Position numbers and translations under genes: made by a program. 64,000 bases of DNA from Actinomycetes bacterium (lineage in GTDB: Bacteria; Planctomycetota; Phycisphaerae; JAACET01), in assembly GCA_030614915.1 (NCBI GenBank), contig JAUXAG010000012.1, positions 1-64,000 of the forward strand. The letters run 5' to 3'. This document shows, in pieces, positions 43,216 to 51,192 of the stretch (within the stretch, counting starts at the first letter, position 1; the number at the start of each line of letters is the position of its first letter). A model generated the notes under the pieces. It was not told where the DNA came from. It did no database searches and was given only the letters and a program-made list of their open reading frames with translations.

Positions 43216-44415
43216 ATGGAAGAGCCTAAAATATCAATAGTTAGCGATGGAACCACCACGTGGAGAACCCGATTGGCGGATGCTGAATTAACAAATCCAG
43301 CAACGATGGCATTACGTGAGCGGGTGAAAGAGCTGACCTGTCTTTATGGCATCGCCCAGATTGCTGCACGGCCAAGTGCATCGCGGGAAGAAATTATACA
43401 AGGCATTGTTGAGCTTCTTCCCCCTGCCTGGCAGTATCCTAAAATAACGTTCGCTCGAATTACTTTAGACGGCGTTTCTTATATAACGCCGGGTTTTCGC
43501 GAAGGCTGCCAAAAACAGACTGCGGATATTGTTGTCAGCGGTGAACCAAAAGGTGTTATCGAGATAGTCTATGCGGAGGAAAGCCCCGAATTTGATGAAG
43601 GCCCTTTCCTTAAAGAAGAACGAAACCTCATTGACGGCGTAGCCAGACAGGTCGCATTGATTGTCGAACGAAAACAAGTGGAAGAGGACAAATTGAAGTT
43701 GCACAACCAGCTGCTGCACGCTGACCGGTTGGCTACCATCGGGATGTTTGCTGCGGGCGTAGCTCACGAGCTAAACGAGCCGCTGGGAAATATTCTGGGA
43801 TTCGCCCAGTTGGCGAAGAAATATCCCGCAGTTCCTGCAACAGCCAAACAGGACATCGAAAAGATCGAGGCCGCTTCTTTGCAGGCTCGGGAGATTATCC
43901 AGAAGCTTCTGGTTTTTGCTCGACAAATGCCGCCTGAAGAAACGCGAGTCAATCTTAATCAAGTGGTGAAAGACGGGCTCTATTTCTTTGAAGCCAGATG
44001 TGCCAAGGCTGGAATTGAACTTGTACGGTTGCTTGCGCCAGATCTGCCGGAAATCACAGCCGACCCAGCCCAGTTGAATCAGGTGCTGGTGAATTTGGTT
44101 GCCAACGCCCTACAATCGATGACCGGTGCAGGGAAGATTACGATTCAAACAAAGTTTTGCGACCACCATGTCTTCCTAATTGTAGAAGATACCGGTGCCG
44201 GTATGAGTAAGGAAGTTCTTGAAGAAATATTTGTTCCATTCTTCACAACGAAGGATGTTGGTCAGGGGACAGGCTTGGGTTTACCTGTGGTTCACGGGAT
44301 TGTCACTGCACACGGCGGCTCGATTGACATCAAGAGCAAAATCGGCCGGGGTACACACTTTGAAATCCAGCTGCCTATATGCAGGGAGCCGCAGGAGATG
44401 GAAGGAAGCGCTTAA
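43216..44415 (+). CDS. Sensor histidine kinase (NtrB-like, cytoplasmic)
   Basis: A 399-residue kinase without membrane segments. Residues about 40-155 look like a GAF-type sensory domain; the H-box is FAAGVAHELNEPLGNILGFA with phospho-acceptor His184, followed by the N-box (LVNLVANALQSM), G1 (VEDTGAGM), F (FVPFFTTK) and G2 (GTGLGLPVVHG). It would phosphorylate the NtrC-type regulator encoded 1 bp downstream. A soluble sensor next to a redox operon suggests it reads an internal metabolite or redox state (inference). Confidence 0.9.
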   Translation: MEEPKISIVSDGTTTWRTRLADAELTNPATMALRERVKELTCLYGIAQIAARPSASREEIIQGIVELLPPAWQYPKITFARITLDGVSYITPGFREGCQKQTADIVVSGEPKGVIEIVYAEESPEFDEGPFLKEERNLIDGVARQVALIVERKQVEEDKLKLHNQLLHADRLATIGMFAAGVAHELNEPLGNILGFAQLAKKYPAVPATAKQDIEKIEAASLQAREIIQKLLVFARQMPPEETRVNLNQVVKDGLYFFEARCAKAGIELVRLLAPDLPEITADPAQLNQVLVNLVANALQSMTGAGKITIQTKFCDHHVFLIVEDTGAGMSKEVLEEIFVPFFTTKDVGQGTGLGLPVVHGIVTAHGGSIDIKSKIGRGTHFEIQLPICREPQEMEGSA

Positions 44416-44416
44416 T

Positions 44417-45769
44417 ATGTCGTCTACGGCTAAGAGGGAACGCATTTTGATTGTAGATGATTCGCCAGATACACTGGAAGTGCTCCAGCGAAATCTGACG
44501 GCGGAGCGATACGATGTTTTCACAGCATCTGGTGTAGCTGAAGCAATTGAAATCCTTAACGGGACGGCATTGGATTTGGTTATTACAGACCTCAAGATGC
44601 CCAAGGTCAGCGGTTTAGATTTAGTGCGACATATCAGGGAAAACTTCAAAAATACCGAGGTAATGATGATTACCGGTTATCCTTCGATTGAGGGGGCCGT
44701 CGAAGCGGTTAAAAGCGGCGCCGAAGAGTTTCTACCCAAACCCTTCACCGACACAGAACTTTTATCTGCTGTTGGGCGTATCTTGGACAAAGCGAGGCTT
44801 CGCAAATTCGGGGATGCCACACCAAACCAGCTACCTCCCGTGCATAAAGGTCTTATCGGTACTTCGGAAGCAATAAACAAGGTTGCCATCGCTATAGGCA
44901 AAGCTTCGTCTACTTCGGCCACCGTGCTCATTACAGGTGAAAGCGGTACGGGCAAGGAACTTGCAGCCAGGGCTATCCACTATGGCAGCACGCGGTCATC
45001 TTCGCCGTTTGTGCCTGTAAATTGCGGTGGTATTCCGGAAGGTCTGCTTGAAAGCGAATTGTTCGGACACGTCAAAGGTGCGTTCACAGGAGCAACCGAG
45101 TCCAGGGCAGGGTTCTTTCACACTGCTGATGGAGGTACGATCTTTCTCGATGAAATCAGTGAGATGAGCCTGTCCATGCAGGTCAAGCTTCTTCGCGTCC
45201 TTCAGGATAAACAGATTTGCATGGTCGGTTCCGACCGAATACGAAAAGTGGATGTGAGAATTCTGGCTGCAACAAACAAAGATTTGCACGATTCAGTGAA
45301 AAAGGGGCTTTTTCGCGAAGATCTGTTTTATCGCCTCAATGTTATTACGATAGTTATCCCGCCATTGAGAGAAAGAGGAGATGATATCATATTATTGGCA
45401 CATCATTTTGCGACCAGGTTTGCAGCCGAATCGGGTAGATCACCGCTTCGCTTTTCCGATAAGGCCCTGCAAAGTCTTCGCAGCTATAACTGGCCTGGCA
45501 ATGTGAGAGAACTGGAAAACGTGATTCAGCGTCTCGTGGTAATGACTGACGGTGATATTATAGATGTTCCTGATTTGCCGGAACTTTGCCGTTTCTCTGC
45601 CCTTCGAAAGACAGGTTTTACCAGAACTCTTGCTGAAGTAGAGGCCGAGTATATAAGTAATGTTCTGGCGGAGGTGGACGGCAACAAAACCCGGGCAGCA
45701 GAAATTCTCGGTATCGACCGCAAGACCCTGCGTGAAAAGCTTAGAAAGGCAAAACAGTCCTCATCCTGA
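44417..45769 (+). CDS. Sigma-54-dependent response regulator (NtrC family)
   Basis: A 450-residue three-domain activator. The receiver has Asp58 in [14 protein letters not shown]; the AAA+ domain has Walker A GESGTGKE (about 174-181), the sigma-54 contact loop GAFTGA, and DEISEM; the C-terminus is a Fis-type helix-turn-helix ([20 protein letters not shown]). The start is the ATG one base after the kinase stop; the longer open frame upstream is inside the kinase gene. A clear -24/-12 promoter lies 213 bp downstream of its stop, ahead of the redox operon, making that operon its probable target. Confidence 0.93.
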   Translation: MSSTAKRERILIVDDSPDTLEVLQRNLTAERYDVFTASGVAEAIEILNGTALDLVITDLKMPKVSGLDLVRHIRENFKNTEVMMITGYPSIEGAVEAVKSGAEEFLPKPFTDTELLSAVGRILDKARLRKFGDATPNQLPPVHKGLIGTSEAINKVAIAIGKASSTSATVLITGESGTGKELAARAIHYGSTRSSSPFVPVNCGGIPEGLLESELFGHVKGAFTGATESRAGFFHTADGGTIFLDEISEMSLSMQVKLLRVLQDKQICMVGSDRIRKVDVRILAATNKDLHDSVKKGLFREDLFYRLNVITIVIPPLRERGDDIILLAHHFATRFAAESGRSPLRFSDKALQSLRSYNWPGNVRELENVIQRLVVMTDGDIIDVPDLPELCRFSALRKTGFTRTLAEVEAEYISNVLAEVDGNKTRAAEILGIDRKTLREKLRKAKQSSS

Positions 45770-45981
45770 GCTCTCGACGCTGGGTAAATTCTCCTCAGTG
45801 ATTCAAATCTCCCCGCCAATACATCATATCTCTGACAAGAATAACACTCCAATAAACTTAGTTTTTATAAACAAGTTATTTCACCAAATTCATTGATTCT
45901 GTTCGATTCAGCCCAGATTCCCTCGGCGTAATGGCTGTCAAACCGGCTTTTGCCATGGGCGCATTTCCATCATTCAATAAT

Positions 45982-45997
45982 TGGTACGGTTATTGCT
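45982..45997 (+). promoter_or_regulatory. Sigma-54 (-24/-12) promoter of the redox operon
   Basis: TGGTACG (45982-45988), 4 nt, then TTGCT (45993-45997) matches the consensus TGGCACG-N4-TTGCW with one change, including the invariant GG and GC at the required spacing. It is 43 bp before the ATG at 46040, which has AAGGAG upstream. No equivalent was noticed elsewhere in the window. Confidence 0.75.
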
Positions 45998-46039
45998 TAA
46001 CCTTAGGTAATCGCAAAACACAATGTTAAGGAGTGAACA

Positions 46040-46336
46040 ATGTCAGAAAATAATATGAGATATCGTGGTATATGCTTCACGTGCAAAAATGCTCCAGGCT
46101 GCACTTTCCCAAGAGATTCCCAGAAACCTATGCTACACTGCGAGGAGTTTGAAGTTGACACATGTCCTTCGGTAAAGACCACAGGAAAAGACAAGTCACC
46201 GGCAACTACTTCAGTTGATGCTGAGGACAAGGATTCAGGCAAATTCATTGGGATATGCAGCAATTGCGATAATCGCAGAACCTGCGTCTTCCCAAAGTCT
46301 GAAGGTGGCATTTGGCATTGCGAGGAGTATCAATAG
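46040..46336 (+). CDS. Small protein with two Cys/His-rich repeats
   Basis: A 98-residue protein with two copies of a motif: GICFTCKNAPGCTFPRDSQK then PMLHCEEFE (about 10-38) and GICSNCDNRRTCVFPKSEGG then IWHCEEYQ (about 71-98), separated by a Ser/Thr/Lys/Asp-rich linker. Each has C-x2-C-x5-C-x-F-P and a final H-C-E-E-[F/Y], a likely zinc or Fe-S site. I do not recognise a named family. It is the first gene after the sigma-54 promoter and 1 bp before the NuoE-like gene, so it may be an assembly factor, electron carrier or sensor for the complex. Confidence 0.75.
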   Translation: MSENNMRYRGICFTCKNAPGCTFPRDSQKPMLHCEEFEVDTCPSVKTTGKDKSPATTSVDAEDKDSGKFIGICSNCDNRRTCVFPKSEGGIWHCEEYQ

Positions 46337-46337
46337 A

Positions 46338-47228
46338 ATGGAACAAAACGCTGCTATCTCGAGCAAAGACAATATCTGTGCGGAAGGCAAGGTAGAGTCG
46401 AAAGACATCTTAAGAATTCTGGAAAGTCATAATAAGGACAGGGGCGGGCTTATTTCTATTCTTGAAGAGATCCAATCTGAGTATGGCTATCTTCCTGAAG
46501 AGGCGCTTAGAATAGTGAGCGAACGAACGGGTCGCAGCCTGGTTGATATATATGGTGTAGCAACGTTTTACAGATTTTTTAGTCTGCAGGCTAAAGGCAA
46601 ACACCTTATTTGTGCATGTCTTGGCACAGCCTGCCATGTTCGTGGAGCACCGAGGATAGTAGCAGAACTTGAGCAGCAACTTACTATAAAAGCAGGTCAG
46701 ACAACCCCAGATAAGGAATTTACACTGGAAACGGTAAATTGCCTGGGCGCCTGTGCCCTTGGGCCGGTGGTTGTTATTGATGGCCATTACTTTTCAAAGG
46801 TCAGAAAATCAAAAGTCAAACAACTTCTGGAGCAGGCAGGCGAAGGATTTGACAAATTCGACATAGGAAAGGATGAACGGATATTCCCTATCGAGGTAAG
46901 TTGTCCCCACTGTAACCATAGTTTCAAGGATAAGACTTTTGCCATCGACGGCTACCCCTGTCTCAAGATAAATGTTGCTACAGATCACCAGCAGGGTTGG
47001 ATAAGACTGTCGTGTTTATATGGTAGTTACAGTGTTTCTACGGAGTTTGAAATCCCCGAAGGTATGGTTGTTAATTTTATTTGTCCGCATTGTAATTCAG
47101 AAATCCACAGCACGTCGGATTGTTCACAATGCGGGGCACCAATGATACCGATGCTTGTTGATGGTGGTGGTATAGTTAGTATTTGTACCCGCCGTGGGTG
47201 TAAAAACCATATGTTGGATTTGGTTTAG
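46338..47228 (+). CDS. NuoE/HydC-like 2Fe-2S subunit with C-terminal zinc-ribbon extension
   Basis: A 296-residue protein. Residues 22-165 are a thioredoxin-like 2Fe-2S domain as in NuoE, HndA and HydC: LISILEEIQSEYGYLP, then ACLGTACHVRG (Cys94, Cys99) and VNCLGACALGP (Cys135, Cys139). The family normally ends near 165; here about 120 residues follow with CPHC pairs at 189-192 and 249-252, CSQC at 262-265 and a last pair at 283/288, which look like two zinc ribbons. The start is the ATG at 46338, with GAGGAG upstream; the longer frame overlaps the preceding gene. It should pass electrons to or from the NuoF-like flavoprotein. Confidence 0.88.
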   Translation: MEQNAAISSKDNICAEGKVESKDILRILESHNKDRGGLISILEEIQSEYGYLPEEALRIVSERTGRSLVDIYGVATFYRFFSLQAKGKHLICACLGTACHVRGAPRIVAELEQQLTIKAGQTTPDKEFTLETVNCLGACALGPVVVIDGHYFSKVRKSKVKQLLEQAGEGFDKFDIGKDERIFPIEVSCPHCNHSFKDKTFAIDGYPCLKINVATDHQQGWIRLSCLYGSYSVSTEFEIPEGMVVNFICPHCNSEIHSTSDCSQCGAPMIPMLVDGGGIVSICTRRGCKNHMLDLV

Positions 47229-47246
47229 TTTGTGTAAGGTTGTGAA

Positions 47247-50200
47247 ATGCTAAGGTTATCTTCTATAAATGAGTTGAAAGAATTACGGAGCGTACTTTTT
47301 AACAACGCCGATGAAAATAAACCACGCATAGTCATTTGTGCGGGAACAGCTTGTCACGCAAGTGGCTCAAACGGCATAATTCGGGTAGTTAAGAAGCACA
47401 TTATTGAAAAACACCTGGTGGGAACAGTGTCGCTTCGAATTACCGGATGCCATGGGTTCTGTGAAATGGGACCTTTTATTCTCACTGAACCGCAGCAGGC
47501 ATTTTACATACAGGTAAAATTCGGTGATGTCCCACGAATTATCGAGGCGATGCTTTCGGACAAATACGTCGAAGACCTATTGTATCAGAATCCTCATACA
47601 GGCGAGAAGTACTACAACCGTGACGATATTCCCTTCTTCAAGAATCAACAGCGCAGCATCTTGGGGCTCAATCAGAAGATAGACCCAATCAGGATATACA
47701 ACTATATCGCTCAGGAAGGTTACAGTGCTCTGGAGCAAGTATTATCGAAGCAAAACGCCGAGTGGGTAGTGCAACAGGTTAAACGTTCAGGGTTGCGTGG
47801 CCGCGGCGGCGGTGGATTTCCAACAGGCTTGAAATGGGAACTGCTGGCAAAACAACCCGACAGTCGTGGTAAGTTTCTCGTGTGCAACGCTGATGAAGGT
47901 GATCCTGGTGCCTATATGGACCGCAGCGTACTTGAGGGCAATCCGCACAGCATTATCGAAGGAATGATTATTGGTGCTCACGGTACAGGAGCAACCGAAG
48001 GAATAGTTTATGTTCGCAATGAATATCCTCTTGCGGTTAAGCATTTAAATATTGCCCTGAAGCAGGCACATGAACTTGGTCTTTTGGGCCAGGATATACT
48101 CGGAACCGGTTTTTCATTTGATATCAAAGTTGTCAAAGGTGCCGGAGCATTTGTATGCGGCGAAGAAACGGCACTGATACGGTCCATCGAGGGGAAAATG
48201 GGTGAACCTCGTCAACGCCCGCCGTTCCCTATACAAAAAGGTATTGACGGTAAACCAACCGCTATCAACAACGTTGAAACCTGGGCGAACATCCCCTTGA
48301 TCTTCAGGTTAGGAGCCGAGGAATTCGGAAAGGTCGGGACTAAGAATAACTCAGGCACCAAAATATTCAGCTTGGTCGGAAAAATCAGGAATACCGGCCT
48401 TGTCGAAGTACCCATGGGTACCACTATCAAGGAAATTGTTTACGGCATTGGCGGTGGTCCCGTTGGAAAGGCCAAAATAAAGGCGGTACAGACAGGCGGC
48501 CCATCCGGGGGGTGCATTCCTGCCGATATGTTTGATTTGCCGGTCGATTACGACAGCTTAACCGCCGCGGGGTCAATCATGGGCTCGGGCGGCATGATTG
48601 TTATGGATGAAAATACCTGTATGGTAGATATCGCTAAATACTTCATGAATTTCCTCAAAAATGAATCCTGCGGCAAATGTTTTACCTGCCGAAAGGGCAC
48701 GCAGCGGATGTACGAAATCCTCGACGACATCTCAAAAGGTAAGGTGTCGCTCGACCATTTAGACCTTCTGAAAGAATTAGCGGAGGTGGTCAAGGATACC
48801 ACGATGTGCGGCCTTGGACAGACGGCGTCGAATCCTGTTTTGACTACCCTTCGCTACTTTCGTGGTGAATACCAGCGGCATATGGTTGATAAAAAGTGTG
48901 ATGCTTTCGTGTGCAAAGATCTGGTGGGTGCGCCCTGCCAAGCCGGTTGCCCCCTGGACACCGAGGTTTGGCGTTATGTTGGGCTGATTGAAAAGGGCGA
49001 ATACGAAGAAGCCTACAAAGTTATCAGACAAGCCAACCCGTTCCCATCGGTCTGCGCTCGGGTTTGTGGTCGCAAGTGCGAAACCAGATGCAACCTTGCA
49101 GCCAGCGGGGGCGAAGCTATTGCGATTCGAGCCTTGAAAAGGTTTATAACCGATAGAATTGATCCGGCGGTCTATAAGTCTGTAAGCACCGTCAGGGACA
49201 TTAAAAATATCAGCAGAGTAGCAATCATAGGCGCGGGGCCTGCCGGTCTATCGGCTGCCCACCATCTTTCGTTACTTGGCCATAAAGTGACGCTAATTGA
49301 AGCCGAGGATGAGCCTGGTGGAATGCTTACTAGTTGTATACCAGATTATCGTCTCGGTCGGGATGTGGCACACAAAGAAATAGAATCACTGCTTGACGAA
49401 AACATCACCCTCAGATGCGGAACAAAGCTGGGTCGCGACGTAACTATCGACGGGTTACTTGAAGATGGATTCAAAACGGTTTTCCTTGCGATAGGAGCAG
49501 ATAAAAGCTGGCAATTGGGCCTGGAGGGAGAAGACACCGGAGGAGTTTACTCATCAATGGAATTCCTCAAAGCCTTCAATTTAAGAGGCCAGGAGTTGGC
49601 CAAAGGACGCGTAGGTATCATTGGTGGTGGCAACTCGGCTGTGGACGCCGCAAGAGTGGCTATCCGTCAGAAAAAAGTCAAAAGTGTAACCCTGCTCTAC
49701 CGCCGTACCTCCCAGGAGATGCCTGCTTACGCCGAAGAAATCGAAGCAGCTCTTGAGGAGGGTATAAGGCTTGAAACATTGGTCTCGCCAACAAGTATAC
49801 GTTACATTGAAGCTGCTGAAGCTGAGGGGGTAAAAGTCGAAACATTCGTCGAGCCCGTGAAAATAGATTCAGCCAATGGACGGTTAGCTGACATTAAATG
49901 CATTAGAAACAAGCTGGGCGACTTTGACTCAAGCGGACGACGCAGGCCGGTCCCAATTGCTGGTACCGAGTTCACGATTCCATTGGACACCATGATAGTA
50001 GCCATCGGCGAGCGTCCGGATAGCGATTGTCTCGTTTCTATGGGATTGGAAGTTGATAAGAGCGGCAGGATGAAGGTCGATGCCAAAACCCTTCGTACTA
50101 ACCGTAAAGGCGTATTTGCCGGTGGAGATCTGGTCACAGGTCCCAATACGGTTGTTGATGCCATAGCGGCGGGAAAGAAAGCAGCAGAGGTAATAGACCG

Positions 50201-50489
50201 TTATCTTCGCGGCGAAGAACTCGCTAAGCCACCCGAAGTAAAATTACCCGAGTTCTTCATAGAACCTGCTGTCGTCGGCGATGAGGAAGACGAAGAAGTG
50301 ACAAGAGCCGAACCCGCCACGCTGCCGGCCAAATCGAGGAAAAAGAGCTTTGCGGAAGTAGAGTTACCTCTGTCTGTCGAGCAGGCAAAACGTGAGGCCA
50401 GAAGGTGCCTGAGGTGTGATCTTGAGTTTACGCAATGTAAAGAAGATGAACAGGCAAAATGTACAGCAGCGCAGGAAAAGTCAGCATGA
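47247..50489 (+). CDS. NuoF-like NADH dehydrogenase fused to a GltD-like FAD/NAD(P) oxidoreductase
   Basis: A 1080-residue fusion. Residues 27-100: thioredoxin-like 2Fe-2S domain (Cys31, 36, 68, 72). Residues about 145-540: NuoF, with FMN loop GRGGGGFPTGLKW (185-197), CNADEGDPGAYMDR, and 4Fe-4S ligands CGKCFTC (475-481) plus Cys521. Residues about 550-1030: GltD-like part with two 4Fe-4S motifs (Cys556, 564, 568 with a further Cys at 551; and 603, 607, 611, 615), FAD site GAGPAG (662-667), a second nucleotide site GIIGGGNSAVDAARVA and GGDLVTGPNTVVDAIAAGKK. The tail adds CLRCD. It can hold FMN, FAD and at least four clusters, fitting electron transfer or bifurcation between NAD(P)H and ferredoxin. 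Confidence 0.92.
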   Translation: MLRLSSINELKELRSVLFNNADENKPRIVICAGTACHASGSNGIIRVVKKHIIEKHLVGTVSLRITGCHGFCEMGPFILTEPQQAFYIQVKFGDVPRIIEAMLSDKYVEDLLYQNPHTGEKYYNRDDIPFFKNQQRSILGLNQKIDPIRIYNYIAQEGYSALEQVLSKQNAEWVVQQVKRSGLRGRGGGGFPTGLKWELLAKQPDSRGKFLVCNADEGDPGAYMDRSVLEGNPHSIIEGMIIGAHGTGATEGIVYVRNEYPLAVKHLNIALKQAHELGLLGQDILGTGFSFDIKVVKGAGAFVCGEETALIRSIEGKMGEPRQRPPFPIQKGIDGKPTAINNVETWANIPLIFRLGAEEFGKVGTKNNSGTKIFSLVGKIRNTGLVEVPMGTTIKEIVYGIGGGPVGKAKIKAVQTGGPSGGCIPADMFDLPVDYDSLTAAGSIMGSGGMIVMDENTCMVDIAKYFMNFLKNESCGKCFTCRKGTQRMYEILDDISKGKVSLDHLDLLKELAEVVKDTTMCGLGQTASNPVLTTLRYFRGEYQRHMVDKKCDAFVCKDLVGAPCQAGCPLDTEVWRYVGLIEKGEYEEAYKVIRQANPFPSVCARVCGRKCETRCNLAASGGEAIAIRALKRFITDRIDPAVYKSVSTVRDIKNISRVAIIGAGPAGLSAAHHLSLLGHKVTLIEAEDEPGGMLTSCIPDYRLGRDVAHKEIESLLDENITLRCGTKLGRDVTIDGLLEDGFKTVFLAIGADKSWQLGLEGEDTGGVYSSMEFLKAFNLRGQELAKGRVGIIGGGNSAVDAARVAIRQKKVKSVTLLYRRTSQEMPAYAEEIEAALEEGIRLETLVSPTSIRYIEAAEAEGVKVETFVEPVKIDSANGRLADIKCIRNKLGDFDSSGRRRPVPIAGTEFTIPLDTMIVAIGERPDSDCLVSMGLEVDKSGRMKVDAKTLRTNRKGVFAGGDLVTGPNTVVDAIAAGKKAAEVIDRYLRGEELAKPPEVKLPEFFIEPAVVGDEEDEEVTRAEPATLPAKSRKKSFAEVELPLSVEQAKREARRCLRCDLEFTQCKEDEQAKCTAAQEKSA

Positions 50490-51163
50490 TTAATTTGAAG
50501 ATAAATGGCTTGAACGTTTCAGTCGAAAAAGGCACTACCCTGTTGGAAGCTGCAAAATTTCTTGGGTTTCCAATTCCTACACTGTGCCATATGGATGGGC
50601 TTTCTCCTTATGGCGCCTGTCGGCTTTGTGTGGTAGAGATTGGTGAGGATTCAAACGCAAAACTGGTTTCCTCATGTATCTATCCAGCCGAAGAAGGATT
50701 AAAGGTACGCACCGCATCAACGAGGGTACTAAAGGCACGTAAAATGATTCTGGAACTGCTGCTGGCTTCCTGTCCGCAATCCAAAACGATTCAGGATGTT
50801 GCGTCTGCACATGGTATTCGTCAACAGCGTTTCAAACAGGAATATGAAGATTGCATCCTTTGCGGCCTGTGTGTTCGAATGTGCGAAGAACAAATGATGG
50901 CCAAGGCTATCGGTTTTAGAGGACGCGGTGAGAATAGAAGCATCGGCACACCGTTTGATATCAAGTCTGACGTTTGCAGGCTGTGCGGGGGTTGTATGTA
51001 TGTGTGCCCAGCCTGTCAGCTTCGCTGCACGTACAATGAGCCGGAAAAAGCAATCTGTGGTGGTTGTGCAAATCTGGCACCGCCCTGTGTCGAGAAAGAA
51101 GAATTTGATGATATGATGTGCTACATGAATCCTTGTGTAGCTTGTGAGATAAAGAAAGATTGA
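50486..51163 (+). CDS. HoxU/NuoG-N-like ferredoxin subunit with Cys-rich tail
   Basis: A 225-residue protein. A plant-type 2Fe-2S domain (Cys34, 45, 48, 64) is followed by two 4Fe-4S motifs (Cys123, 126, 129, 133 and 164, 167, 170, 174). The His-Cys cluster motif of NuoG between them is absent or reduced to a single Cys (LLASCPQ). The last 50 residues hold eight more Cys (177-220) of unknown purpose. There is no H-cluster domain, so this is not a hydrogenase catalytic subunit. The ATG overlaps the stop of the NuoF-GltD gene (ATGA). Confidence 0.88.
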   Translation: MINLKINGLNVSVEKGTTLLEAAKFLGFPIPTLCHMDGLSPYGACRLCVVEIGEDSNAKLVSSCIYPAEEGLKVRTASTRVLKARKMILELLLASCPQSKTIQDVASAHGIRQQRFKQEYEDCILCGLCVRMCEEQMMAKAIGFRGRGENRSIGTPFDIKSDVCRLCGGCMYVCPACQLRCTYNEPEKAICGGCANLAPPCVEKEEFDDMMCYMNPCVACEIKKD

Positions 51164-51192
51164 TAGGCTAATAAGCAAAGGAGTTAAACAAG

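Noticed and set aside
44219..44416. Upstream extension of the NtrC-type regulator
   Set aside because: These codons lie inside the histidine kinase gene in another frame; the receiver domain begins at the ATG at 44417.
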